From Planctomycetota bacterium (lineage in GTDB: Bacteria; Planctomycetota; UBA1135; GCA-002686595), in contig JAKLKU010000010.1 of assembly GCA_023150475.1 (NCBI GenBank), positions 124,001-188,000 on the forward strand: 64,000 nt of DNA. Direction: 5' to 3'. The position numbers and the translations under genes are program-made. A model generated the notes under the pieces. The model ran no database searches. It was given only the letters and a program-made list of their open reading frames with translations, and was not told where the DNA came from. Of the stretch, positions 51,596 through 60,455 are shown piece by piece; position 1 is the first letter of the stretch; every line of letters begins with the position of its first letter.

Positions 51596-52705
51596 CTACA
51601 GGTTGCCGAGGCTGATCGCGCCCGTCGGGCAGTTGCGGGCGCACGCGTGGTCGCGGGTGCACTCGTAGTTCGCGGGTTTGCGCACCGTCGCTTTGTCGCC
51701 GTGCGCGGTGAACGCGTCGGTCTCGCACACTGCTTCGCAGAGGCCGCAGCCGATGCACGAGATCGGGTCGATGCGCACGCTGACGAAGTCGCGCGGCGTC
51801 ACTGGGCACGCGAGCCCCGGCACGGCGTCGCACGCGACGAGTTCGCGGGTCGCGGAATGCGACGTCAACACGCGCAACGCCTCTTCTTCGCCGCGGCGCA
51901 CGATGTCCGCGACGTCGTGGAAGTCGAAACGCGCGAGGTGCCCGACCTTTGGCTGGATCAGGGCGACCCTGTGGTCGACCTGCATGTGCAGTTGGTGCTC
52001 CGTGATCACTTCTTCCGCGATCTCGAACGCGCGGAAGAGCGTCGTCGCGACGCGGCTCTTGTAGTTCGGCGTCTTGAAGGTCGCTTTGATCGACAGATCG
52101 ACGGCGATGATCAGCTCGGGCCGCAGCGTCTTCGCGAAGCGCAACGGCACGGAATCGACCATGCCGCCGTCCATGTAGTGGTAACCGTCGCGCTCGTACG
52201 GCTCGAACACGCCGGGCAACGCGCACGAGGAGTACACCGCGTCGACGAGCGAGATCTGGTCGAACCCCGGCGTGCCCCAGAAGATCGAGCCGCCGGTCTC
52301 GAGCCGGACGGCGTTGCAGTAGAACGGCACGTGGGTCGCGCCGAACTTCGTCTTCGGCAGGATCTTCTCGAGCTTCTTCTTGAAGTGGTCGCCCGCGTAC
52401 ATCGATGGCGTTCGCACGCCCTTGAGCAGGAACTTGACGACGTTCAGCTTGAAGTAGTCCTGGCGCTGGACCTCGCTGATCATCCGCTCCATTTGCTCGA
52501 GCGTGTACCCACCCGCCGCCATCGCACCGACGAGCGAACCGATGCTCGTGCCGACGATCGCGTCGTAGTGGAGGCCGAGCTTCGCGAGCGCCTTCAGCAC
52601 ACCGACGTGCGCCATGCCGCGCATGCCGCCGCCGCCGAGCACGAGCACCGTGCGCGGACGAGGTCGGCTCGCGCGACTCGCGCTCGGGACTTGGCCGTCG
52701 ATCAT
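51596..52705 (-). CDS. Patatin-like phospholipase fused to a 2-cluster ferredoxin domain
   Basis: The 369-residue product has a complete patatin domain: oxyanion motif GGGGMRG (24-30), nucleophile elbow GTSIG with S54, and the catalytic D179 in DGG. After about residue 300 comes a bacterial-type ferredoxin domain: C317-X2-C320-X2-C323-X3-C327 and then C349-X2-D352-X2-C355-X3-C359-P. In the second set an Asp replaces one Cys, the same CxxDxxC pattern as the labile cluster of Pyrococcus furiosus ferredoxin. The ATG at 52705 is preceded by non-family sequence only. The gene is divergent from a CoA ligase/thiolase/FadB operon, so it likely releases fatty acids for beta-oxidation, with activity perhaps tied to redox state (inference). 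Confidence 0.88.
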   Translation of the reverse strand: MIDGQVPSASRASRPRPRTVLVLGGGGMRGMAHVGVLKALAKLGLHYDAIVGTSIGSLVGAMAAGGYTLEQMERMISEVQRQDYFKLNVVKFLLKGVRTPSMYAGDHFKKKLEKILPKTKFGATHVPFYCNAVRLETGGSIFWGTPGFDQISLVDAVYSSCALPGVFEPYERDGYHYMDGGMVDSVPLRFAKTLRPELIIAVDLSIKATFKTPNYKSRVATTLFRAFEIAEEVITEHQLHMQVDHRVALIQPKVGHLARFDFHDVADIVRRGEEEALRVLTSHSATRELVACDAVPGLACPVTPRDFVSVRIDPISCIGCGLCEAVCETDAFTAHGDKATVRKPANYECTRDHACARNCPTGAISLGNL

Positions 52706-52877
52706 GGGACGTCGCGGGAATCGGCCGAAGGCGCCCGAGCCCTTCACCCGCCCAGGCGCAAGTGCGCGCGAGTTCTTGAGTTCGGGACGCGGAAGGGACA
52801 AGGTGTGCGCAAGCTCGCGCACCGTCCATCCGCACCCGATGGTAGGCCGCGACGAACTCGCACCCATCGACGGACCC

Positions 52878-54356
52878 ATGCGCAGGATCGGAGACTGGAC
52901 GACGCTGCAACGCGCTCCCACGGCGGAGCTCAAGGTGCTGCAGGATGCGCGCCTCGCTCGGTTCGTGAGCGAGGAGCTCTATCCGTTCTCGCCGCACTAC
53001 CGCCGCGTGTTCGACGAAGCGCGGGTCGCGCCCGACTCGATCCGCACGGTCGCGGACCTCGTGCGGTTGCCGTTCACGACGAAGCAGGATCTGCTCGCGG
53101 CCCAAGTCGATCCGGCGCGGAAGCTCGACTTCATCCTGCAACCGAGCCCGGAGAAGATCCGCGCCGCGTGGCCGCTCTCGCGCAAGCTGCCGTTGCTCTT
53201 CGGCGGCGCCGCGAAACGCGAAGCGCTGCGCTACGCGTACACGCCGAACTTCGTGACGTTCACCACCGGCCGCTCGAGCGAGCCGGTCGCGTTCACCTAC
53301 ACGCCGCACGACCTCGAAGTGCTCGGCGAAGCGATCGCGCGCATGTTCGACATCGGCCGCGTCAACGCGCCGGACGACCGCATCGTCAACTTGATGCCGT
53401 TCGCTCCGCACCTCGCGTTCTGGGCGGTCACGCTCGGAGGATTCACGACCGGACGCATGGTGCTGCCGACCGGCGGCGGCAAAGTGATGGGCACCGACGG
53501 CAACCTGCGCATGATGGAGCGCGCGAAGCCGACGGTCCTCGTCGGCGTGCCGGGCTTCGTGTACCACTTGCTGCGGCAAGCGCGCGAAGAGCGGCGCGAC
53601 CTCTCGAAGGTGCGCACGATCGTGCTCGGCGCGGAGAAAGTGCCGCCTGGGCTGAAGGCCAAGATGGCGGAGTGCCTCGCCGCGTGCGGCGCCTCGAACG
53701 TGACGATCCTCGGCACGTACGGTTTCACCGAGTCGCGCCTTGCGTTCATCGAGTGCCCGACGACGTTCGACGCGTCGAGCGGCTACCACGTGCAGCCCGA
53801 CCTCTCGGTCTTCGAAGTGATCGACCCGAAGACCGGCGCGCCGGTGCCCGACGGTGCCGACGGCGAACTCGTCTACACCGGCATCTCGGGTCACGGCACG
53901 TGCGTCGTCCGCTACCGCACCGGCGACCTCGCGGTCGGCGGCCAGACGTGGAAACCGTGCCCTCACTGCGGGCGCACGCTGCCGCGGATCGCGAGCGAGC
54001 TGAAGCGCGTCAGCGAACAGCACGCGCTCAGCCTGACGAAGATCAAAGGCACGTTGGTCGACTTGGCGCAGATGGGGTTCGTCCTGTCGTCGCTCGCCGA
54101 AGTCGAAGAGTGGCAAGTCGTGATCTCGAAGAAGGACGACGACCCGCTCGAGCTCGACGAGCTCGAGATCCGCGTCGCCGCTCGGAGCGGGATCTCGCCC
54201 GACGCGCTGAGGGAGAACGTGAAAAAGGAACTCGTGTCCGCGACCGAAGTCGCGCCGACGCGGGTCCAAGTCCTGCCGCTCGACGAGCTCGTACGCACTC
54301 TGGGCATGGAGACGGAGCTCAAGGAGAAGCGCTTCGTCGACCGACGGCCGAAGTGA
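52878..54356 (+). CDS. Acyl-adenylate/CoA ligase of the phenylacetate-CoA ligase (PaaK) family
   Basis: The 492-residue product resembles PaaK-type ligases. It has the LYPFSPHYRRVFDEA N-terminal stretch, an adenylate P-loop variant FTTGRSSEPVAFTYT, a GTYGFTESR motif, a YRTGDLAV motif and the CPHCGRTLPRI cysteine pair seen in PaaK. It would activate a carboxylic acid with ATP and CoA. The start is uncertain: ATG at 52878 begins with the family-like RRIGDWTTLQRAP; ATG at 52839 adds 13 residues. It is the first gene of a plus-strand operon with thiolase and FadB and is divergent from the patatin gene. The substrate may be a fatty or aromatic acid. Confidence 0.85.
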   Translation: MRRIGDWTTLQRAPTAELKVLQDARLARFVSEELYPFSPHYRRVFDEARVAPDSIRTVADLVRLPFTTKQDLLAAQVDPARKLDFILQPSPEKIRAAWPLSRKLPLLFGGAAKREALRYAYTPNFVTFTTGRSSEPVAFTYTPHDLEVLGEAIARMFDIGRVNAPDDRIVNLMPFAPHLAFWAVTLGGFTTGRMVLPTGGGKVMGTDGNLRMMERAKPTVLVGVPGFVYHLLRQAREERRDLSKVRTIVLGAEKVPPGLKAKMAECLAACGASNVTILGTYGFTESRLAFIECPTTFDASSGYHVQPDLSVFEVIDPKTGAPVPDGADGELVYTGISGHGTCVVRYRTGDLAVGGQTWKPCPHCGRTLPRIASELKRVSEQHALSLTKIKGTLVDLAQMGFVLSSLAEVEEWQVVISKKDDDPLELDELEIRVAARSGISPDALRENVKKELVSATEVAPTRVQVLPLDELVRTLGMETELKEKRFVDRRPK

Positions 54357-54358
54357 CC

Positions 54359-55669
54359 ATGGCTCTCGATCCCGCCCGCACCGCCGTCCTCGCGTGCGGC
54401 TTGCGCTCTCCGCAAGCCAAGGCCGGAGGTGCGTTCGCGAAGGAGGACGCCGGTCACTTGGGCGCCGTGGTCGCACGCGAGGTGCTCGCGCGTTCCGGTC
54501 TCGCCGCGGGCGAGCTCGACGAAGTGATCGTCGGCTGCGTCGGGCCGCCGCACGACCAAGCGAACGTCGCCCGAGTGCTCGCGTTGCGCGCCGGCGTGCC
54601 GAAGCAGGTGCCTGCGTTCACCGTCGCGCGCAACTGCGCGAGCGGCATGGAGGCGCTCGGCCAAGCCGTGTTGCGCATCGAAGCCGGCGTCGGCCAGGCG
54701 TACCTCGTCGTCGGCGTCGAAGTGATGAGTCGTTATCCGCTGATCTTCTCGGACGCGATGACGACGTTCTTCGATCGGCTCTCGCGCTCGCGCTCGCTAG
54801 GCGAGAAGCTCGGCGTGTTCGCGAGCTTCCGGCCGAAGTTCCTCGCGCCGCGCATCGCCTTGCTCGAAGGTCTGACCGACCCGACGTGCGGGCTGATCAT
54901 GGGCAAGACCGCGGAACGGATCGCCCGCGAGTTCGGCATCGATCGCCGCGCGGCGGACGAGTACGCGCTGCGCAGCCACCAACTCGCCGCGAAAGCGCGC
55001 GACGCGGGCCGTTTCGCGCGCGAGATCCTGCCGGTGTTGCCGCTCGGCGCCAAGGAAGGCGCGATTTCGGTCGCGAGCGACGACGGCATCCGCGACGGGC
55101 AGACGATGGAAGCGCTGGGCAAGCTGAAGCCGTACTTCGAGAAGCCCGACGGCGTCGTCACCGTCGGCAACGCGTGCGGCATCACCGATGGCGCGACGGC
55201 GCTCGTGGTCACCAGCGAAGCGCGCGCGAAGAGCCTCGGGCTCACGCCGCTCGCACGCATCCGCGCGGTCCGCTTCGCGGGCCTCGATCCGGCGCGCATG
55301 GGCCTCGGTCCGGTCTACGCGAGCGCGAAGGCGCTCGAGAGTGTCGGCGCCGAGCTCACCGACGTCGGACCGGTCGAGATCAACGAAGCGTTCGCGGTCC
55401 AAGTGCTCGCTTGCGCCAAGGCGTTCGCGTCGAAGAGCTTCGCGGAGAAGGAACTCGGGCGCGCCAAGGCAATCGGCGAGCTCGACTTCGCGCGCACGAA
55501 CCCGAACGGCGGCGCGATCGCGCTCGGCCACCCGGTCGGCGCGAGCGGCGCGCGCATCGTGCTCTCGGCGGCGCACGAACTCGCCGCGAGCGAGAAGAGC
55601 CTCGCGCTCGCGTCGCTGTGCATCGGCGGCGGCCAAGGCGGCGCGACCGTGCTGGAGAAGGTGGCATGA
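54359..55669 (+). CDS. Acetyl-CoA acyltransferase (thiolase)
   Basis: The 436-residue product has the thiolase pattern: nucleophile Cys in VARNCASGMEALGQA, an internal VGNACGITDGATAL block, INEAFAVQVLACAKAF, NPNGGAIALGHPVGASGARI with the catalytic His, and the final CIGGGQGGA Cys. The length matches FadI/FadA-type thiolases. It cleaves 3-ketoacyl-CoA in the last step of beta-oxidation. The ATG at 54359 lies two bases after the ligase stop, and its stop overlaps the fadB start (ATGA), so the three genes are translationally coupled. Confidence 0.93.
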   Translation: MALDPARTAVLACGLRSPQAKAGGAFAKEDAGHLGAVVAREVLARSGLAAGELDEVIVGCVGPPHDQANVARVLALRAGVPKQVPAFTVARNCASGMEALGQAVLRIEAGVGQAYLVVGVEVMSRYPLIFSDAMTTFFDRLSRSRSLGEKLGVFASFRPKFLAPRIALLEGLTDPTCGLIMGKTAERIAREFGIDRRAADEYALRSHQLAAKARDAGRFAREILPVLPLGAKEGAISVASDDGIRDGQTMEALGKLKPYFEKPDGVVTVGNACGITDGATALVVTSEARAKSLGLTPLARIRAVRFAGLDPARMGLGPVYASAKALESVGAELTDVGPVEINEAFAVQVLACAKAFASKSFAEKELGRAKAIGELDFARTNPNGGAIALGHPVGASGARIVLSAAHELAASEKSLALASLCIGGGQGGATVLEKVA

Positions 55670-57870
55670 ACCTCCCCGCCGGCATCGCCTTGCCGAACGA
55701 CGCGCCCGCCGCGGGCACGTGCGTCAAGATCGAACGGCCGGAAGCCGGCCTCGCGCTCGTGCGCCTCGATCCTCCGCACCGCAAGATGCCGGTATTCGAC
55801 CTCGCGTTGATGCGCGACTTCGCGCTCGCGCTCGACGAGCTCGAAGCGGACAAAGGCCTGCGCGCGGTCGTGATCGCCGGCCGCGAGCCGTTGACCTTCG
55901 TCGCCGGCGCCGACGTCGACGTGATCGCGAGCATCACCGATCGAGCGCTCGCCCGCGAGCTCGGTCGTTTCGGCGAGCTCCTGTTCGACCGCGTCGCGCG
56001 ACTTTCGGTGCCGACGGTCGCCGCGGTCGGCGGTCCGGTGCCGGGCGGCGCGTGTGAGCTCGCGCTCGCGGCCCGCTGGATCGTGCTCGCCGACGACAAG
56101 CGCTCGCGCATCGGCCTGCCGGAAGTGCGCCTCGGCATCCTGCCCGGTTGGGGCGGCTCGCAACGGCTGCCGCGCCGCATCGGCACGCCGGCGGCGCTCG
56201 AAGCGATCCTCACAGGGCGTCTCTACGGCCCGCGCGAAGCCCTGAAGCTCGGCCTCGTCGATCGCCTGGCGGCGCCCGAGAACCTGGTGCGGATCGCGAG
56301 CGACCTCGCGCTCGGTCGCGAGATGCCGCGCAGCTTCAAGAAGCCCCTGCCTGCGCGGATCGTCGACTCGAACAGTCTCGCGCGCTCGTTCGTCGAGCGC
56401 CAAGTGCGCACGAAGCTCGAGCGCGAGACGCACGGACACTACCCGGCTCCGTTCGCGGCGCTCGAGCTCGTGCTGCGCGCGACGTCCACGCCGCTCGAGC
56501 AGGGCCTCGAAGCGGAAGCGGACGCGCTCGCGACACTCGCGATCTCGCCGGAGTGCAAGAGCCTCGTCACGCTCTTCCGCCTCTCCGAGGAAGCGAAGAA
56601 GACCAAGTTCCTCGCCGACGGCAGCGAAGGCAAACGCCTCGCGCGCATCGGCGTGATCGGCGCCGGCGTCATGGGCGCGGGCATCGCGCGGCTCGCCGCG
56701 GAAAAGGGCGTGACCGCGCGGCTGTCGGACGTCGCGCGTGCGCCGCTCGACGCCGCGCTGCACGTGCACCGCAAGGAAGTCGGCCGACAGCTCGCGAAAC
56801 GCCGCGTGCAGAAGCACGAAGCCGACGCAGCGCTCGATCGGCTCGAGCTGACCGAAGGCCTCGTCGGCTTCGACCGCTGCGACTTGGTCGTCGAAGCGGT
56901 CGTCGAACGCCTCGACGTGAAACAGAAAGTGCTCGGCGAGCTCGCGCGCCGCATGGCGGACGACGCGTTGCTCGCGACGAACACCTCGTCGCTCTCGGTC
57001 GACTCGATCGCGGAGGGATTGCCGCATCCCGAGCGCGTCGTCGGCATGCACTTCTTCAACCCGGTCGCGCAGATGCCGCTCGTCGAAGTCGTGCGCGGCA
57101 AGCGCACCGCAGATTGGGCCGTCGCCGCGGTCGCGAAGCTCGCGCTCGAGCTCGGCAAGACGCCGGTGATCTGCGCCGACGTGCCGGGTTTCCTCGTGAA
57201 CCGCCTGCTCGGCCCGTACCTCGACGAAGCGGCACGGCTCTTCGTCGCCGGCGTCGATCCCGAGCACATCGACTCACTCGCGCGCGACTTCGGCATGCCG
57301 ATGGGCCCGCTCGAGCTGCTCGACGAGGTCGGCTTCGACGTCGCCGCGCACGCCGCTGAATCGCTCGCTGCCGCGTACGGGCCGCGCATGCACTCTGCGA
57401 AGCTGATCCACGACGCGCTCGCGGCAGGCTTGAAGGGCAAGAAAGGCGGCGCCGGTTTCTATCTGCACGCGCTCGATCCGAAAACCAAGAAGGCGAAGCG
57501 CGGCGCGGTCAATCCTGCGATGGCGCGTTTCGTCGCGCCCGGCAAGCGCACGATCGACTACGGCGAAGCGACGATCCTCGATCAGCTCTTCCTCACGATG
57601 CTGAATGAAGCGGCGCGCTGTCTCGAAGAAGGCGTCGTCGCTGGGCCGCGTGAACTCGACCTCGCCAGTGTCTTCGGCATGGGCTTCGCGCCGTTCCGCG
57701 GCGGTCTACTGCGTTGGGCGGACACGCTGGGCGCGAAGGACGCGCTCGCGCGGCTACGCCGCATCGCCGGCGCACCCGACGTGCTCGCGCGCCCCGAAGG
57801 CGCGGCGCGCTTCCAGCCCGCGATGCTGCTGCAGACGATGGCCGAGCACGGCGGGCGGTTTCACGGTTAG
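55666..57870 (+). CDS. Enoyl-CoA hydratase/3-hydroxyacyl-CoA dehydrogenase (FadB/FadJ-like)
   Basis: The 734-residue product is a bifunctional beta-oxidation alpha subunit. The N-terminal crotonase half (about 20-210) has GGPVPGGACELALAARW with one catalytic Glu and GLPEVRLGILPGWGGSQRLPR with the other. The dehydrogenase half starts with the NAD motif GVIGAGVMGAGIARLAA (around 330) and has VVGMHFFNPVAQMPLVEVV with the catalytic His. The C-terminal repeat ends in PAMLLQTMAEHGGRFHG. It acts with the thiolase encoded just upstream. A decayed second copy of its last ~60-100 bases lies 2.5 kb downstream at 60340-60425. No acyl-CoA dehydrogenase gene is in the window. Confidence 0.94.
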   Translation: MNLPAGIALPNDAPAAGTCVKIERPEAGLALVRLDPPHRKMPVFDLALMRDFALALDELEADKGLRAVVIAGREPLTFVAGADVDVIASITDRALARELGRFGELLFDRVARLSVPTVAAVGGPVPGGACELALAARWIVLADDKRSRIGLPEVRLGILPGWGGSQRLPRRIGTPAALEAILTGRLYGPREALKLGLVDRLAAPENLVRIASDLALGREMPRSFKKPLPARIVDSNSLARSFVERQVRTKLERETHGHYPAPFAALELVLRATSTPLEQGLEAEADALATLAISPECKSLVTLFRLSEEAKKTKFLADGSEGKRLARIGVIGAGVMGAGIARLAAEKGVTARLSDVARAPLDAALHVHRKEVGRQLAKRRVQKHEADAALDRLELTEGLVGFDRCDLVVEAVVERLDVKQKVLGELARRMADDALLATNTSSLSVDSIAEGLPHPERVVGMHFFNPVAQMPLVEVVRGKRTADWAVAAVAKLALELGKTPVICADVPGFLVNRLLGPYLDEAARLFVAGVDPEHIDSLARDFGMPMGPLELLDEVGFDVAAHAAESLAAAYGPRMHSAKLIHDALAAGLKGKKGGAGFYLHALDPKTKKAKRGAVNPAMARFVAPGKRTIDYGEATILDQLFLTMLNEAARCLEEGVVAGPRELDLASVFGMGFAPFRGGLLRWADTLGAKDALARLRRIAGAPDVLARPEGAARFQPAMLLQTMAEHGGRFHG

Positions 57871-57888
57871 CGCTTAGCGGCTAGCGCT
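57869..57888. terminator. Inverted repeat between convergent fadB and PD40 genes
   Basis: AGCGCT occurs at 57869-57874 and again at 57883-57888 with eight bases between. Each half is self-complementary, so a short hairpin can form from either strand. The two copies also form a TAGCGCTT direct repeat. It may act as a weak bidirectional terminator; no T-run follows. Confidence 0.3.
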
Positions 57889-59620
57889 TCGCGTTCGCGA
57901 TGCGGAAGGCGAGCGCATCAGTCAGCACGCCGTGCGTGGCTCCGGTCGGGTCCGACACCCAGAACTGCAAGCAGACTCTCGTTCCGTCGACCAGCGCCGG
58001 ATCCTTGCCGGCGTCGATCCACGCGCCGAAATCGAAGGCGAATCGGCCGCCGCAGCTCACCGACGTGCCGGACTGCACCAGCGCCAATTTCGCGAGCGGC
58101 GGTCGCACGCACAACCAACCGCTCGAGCCGAGCGGCGTGATGTCGCCCCCCGCCGTGCCGTAGAGCAGAAGCGCACGGGAGTTCGCTGGCGCGTCGGCGA
58201 CGACCAACTGCGGTCCCGACGGTCGATTCGGGCACTCGAGGTCCGTCGCATCGATCCGCGTGGCGCAGCCGTCGGCGTTCGGCAGTGTATTGCAGTAATG
58301 CGCCGGCTCGGCGAAGTCGCGCGCGACGACGTACACGTCCTCTCCCTCGACATCACTTGGTACGAGACTGGCGCCCGTGTTGAACGCGACGACTCGGCCA
58401 TCGTCCGAGATCTCCGGTCCGACGGACTGTCCACTCTGCAGTTGCCCGTGGTCACCAAAATTGACCATCGACACGACCCCCAGCGAATGGTCGCGCACGA
58501 ATACGTCGTCCCAGCCGCCCGAGATCGGCGTCAAGTTCTTCGCGGAGCTCAACATTGCGAAGAATCGTGCGTCTGCAGACATCGACGTCTGGTCGACCTC
58601 GGAGTCGGCGCGCCCTCCCTCGAGCGTTACTCCGACGTCCTCGCCGATCGCGCGCTGCATGTCGCGCCGATACACGCTCCAGAAGCCCTTCGGGCCGCTT
58701 ACGTGTGGGTAGGCAGCGCCCAGAGTTTCGAACGCCACGTAACGGCCGTCGAACGACAATTCGAAGTCTCCACTCGCTCCGCCGCTCGCCGGCGTCCCAT
58801 CGGGATTCTGGTAGAGAGCTTCGATCGTGCCCGTGTCCAAGTTCTTGACGTACGCCCGGTTCTTGAACGTGTGGCCATAGCCTGGGAGGAAGTTGTACGC
58901 GTCGCTCGTAAAGGCAACCGTGCGACCACCAGGCGCAATGAACCCAATCCCCGAGTCGTTGTTTCCGATCTCACCCTTCGCGTTCGCGGAGGCGAGTTCG
59001 TACGTACGTGTCCACGTGTCGTAGATGTACACGTCTCGCCCGCCGTTAGTGTCCCCAGGCATCAGGTCCGCGGACACCGTCTCTATGGCGACGTACCGTC
59101 CGTCCCTCGACATTCCACCGAACACTCCGGCTCCGAGCTTCGGTACCCCGCTCACGAAACGCGGCGTGACGAGCGTCGTCGTTCCGGCGATCTGATCCCG
59201 GATGAATCCGTCGGTTATCGGATCTGGATCGTCCGGAGCTAAGTTCGATGCCGAGCCACCGATGAGTGCGTATCGGCCGTCGCTCGATAGCTCGAGTAGT
59301 CCCATGTCGGCGTTGGCCTGAGCTCCTGAGCTCGAGACGCTCACGCGTTCGATGTTGCCCGTTCGCCACTCGCAAGCAAAAGCATCGAACGCACCATTCG
59401 TGTCGCCCACGACGTAGGCCGGACTCAGACTCGTGAAACCAACGACCGTACCGTCTCCTGAAAGGCGCGCCGAAGATGCACCGAAACCGGAACCGGTCCA
59501 GAGCGGAACCGACACGCGCCGAACCACCCAACCATCGACACGCGACTGGCCGGCCGAGTGCCTTGCGAAGAACGCGCAGGCGGCCGCCACGACGAACTTC
59601 CAGCAGCCGAATCGGATCAT
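57881..59620 (-). CDS. Secreted PD40-type propeller protein with Cys-containing C-terminal module
   Basis: The 579-residue product starts at the ATG complementary to 59618-59620, which gives a signal peptide (about 1-24 ending SAG before QSR). Residues about 30-435 form PD40-like blades with ARLSGDGTVVGFTS, ELSSDGRYALIG, GMSRDGRYVAIE and GDTNGGRDVYIYD. Residues 442-579 form the module starting YCNTLPNADG and containing FDFGAWIDAGKDP, shared with the PD40 protein at 5240 and the FG-GAP pair. Codon use is clearly less GC-rich than in flanking genes. A four-base overlap links it to the small gene at 59617-60009. It sits between the intact and decayed copies of the fadB 3' end. Confidence 0.82.
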   Translation of the reverse strand: MIRFGCWKFVVAAACAFFARHSAGQSRVDGWVVRRVSVPLWTGSGFGASSARLSGDGTVVGFTSLSPAYVVGDTNGAFDAFACEWRTGNIERVSVSSSGAQANADMGLLELSSDGRYALIGGSASNLAPDDPDPITDGFIRDQIAGTTTLVTPRFVSGVPKLGAGVFGGMSRDGRYVAIETVSADLMPGDTNGGRDVYIYDTWTRTYELASANAKGEIGNNDSGIGFIAPGGRTVAFTSDAYNFLPGYGHTFKNRAYVKNLDTGTIEALYQNPDGTPASGGASGDFELSFDGRYVAFETLGAAYPHVSGPKGFWSVYRRDMQRAIGEDVGVTLEGGRADSEVDQTSMSADARFFAMLSSAKNLTPISGGWDDVFVRDHSLGVVSMVNFGDHGQLQSGQSVGPEISDDGRVVAFNTGASLVPSDVEGEDVYVVARDFAEPAHYCNTLPNADGCATRIDATDLECPNRPSGPQLVVADAPANSRALLLYGTAGGDITPLGSSGWLCVRPPLAKLALVQSGTSVSCGGRFAFDFGAWIDAGKDPALVDGTRVCLQFWVSDPTGATHGVLTDALAFRIANAKR

Positions 59621-60009
59621 GTCGCTGCCTCGACCAACACACCACTTCGTGTACATCGCGCCGCCCCCGACTCGCGAGAATGGACTGTCTCCGACACTTT
59701 CGAGTACTGTCCGCGATTGCGCGACAAGCTGTCGAGCGCGAACACGGTGCCACGACCGTCGAACTGCGCCGTGGAGGTGCCGCTGAACAGATCCACGGCG
59801 AATGCACGCCGGAAGCGCCTTGCGGGCACTGCAGGGAGAATCGCCCACTCGCTCCGCAGAGCGCTGGCGCCCACGACGATTCCACGTGCCTTGTACCGCA
59901 ACGCGAGATCCGTGAGTTCGACCGCCGTCTTGCAGGCGACGCCGGCCACGACTACGTCGAACGCTAGGACCAGTGGCGACGTGACGATCTCCACATCGAT
60001 CAGTCTCAT
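59617..60009 (-). CDS. Small protein of unknown function, coupled to the PD40 gene
   Basis: The 130-residue frame starts at an ATG preceded by a GAGGGAG ribosome site and ends four bases inside the PD40 start (ATGA), as in true operons of this window. Third codon positions are mostly G or C, as in coding sequence. The N-terminal 50 residues contain alternating hydrophobic stretches (SPLVLAFDVVVAGVACK and RGIVVGASAL). I recognise no family. It could be an aspartate-protease-like or CHAT-unrelated small domain, but nothing supports a name. It belongs to the same lower-GC segment as the PD40 gene. Confidence 0.5.
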   Translation of the reverse strand: MRLIDVEIVTSPLVLAFDVVVAGVACKTAVELTDLALRYKARGIVVGASALRSEWAILPAVPARRFRRAFAVDLFSGTSTAQFDGRGTVFALDSLSRNRGQYSKVSETVHSRESGAARCTRSGVLVEAAT

Positions 60010-60339
60010 GACTCCCTCACGAACGACTCCCTCTCGACCTGACGCCTTGCGGATGCCGCTTGCGCACGCGCTGCGCCGATCAAAGAGGGTGCCGGTCACG
60101 ACCGCTAACGAATCGATCGAACTCACAAGGCTCGCCGATCCAAAGGATCGGGCGTCGGGGATTGCCCCTTGCGTGCCTGCCAACGCATGAACGCGCTCGA
60201 TGCTGCGCGAAGTTTCGCGCCATCGCCCAGTCATCCCGCGCTTCGCACGAAACAGGCGCAAGAAACGGCAGTGGCCGCCCGCCGCACAGTGCTCTTCCGC
60301 ACAGCTCGAGCGAGTACCGCACGCTGCATCCGCGCGCTT
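60010..60339. other. Gene-free part of the lower-GC segment
   Basis: This stretch upstream of the small gene has no frame with start support. It ends at the fadB-like remnant (60340-60425). The promoter of the small gene and the PD40 gene should lie here, but I see no clear boxes. Confidence 0.35.
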
Positions 60340-60425
60340 GCCGACCTGCGCTCGCCGCCCGCGTCCAGCCCGCGATGCTGCTCCAGACGATGGCTGAGCA
60401 CCGCGGGCGGTTCCACGGCGCGTAA
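60340..60425 (+). pseudogene. Decayed copy of the fadB 3' end
   Basis: The stretch 60364-60418 matches fadB 57812-57866 with four mismatches in 55 bases and still encodes QPAMLLQTMAEH-R-GRFHG followed by a stop. Upstream, weaker similarity to fadB continues for some tens of bases but with a frame break, so no full gene exists. It is a remnant of a duplicated or displaced fadB end and flanks the PD40 segment as a direct repeat of the intact end. Confidence 0.75.
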
Positions 60426-60455
60426 CGCCGCGACGACGCGCGCGGCACCGGCGCG

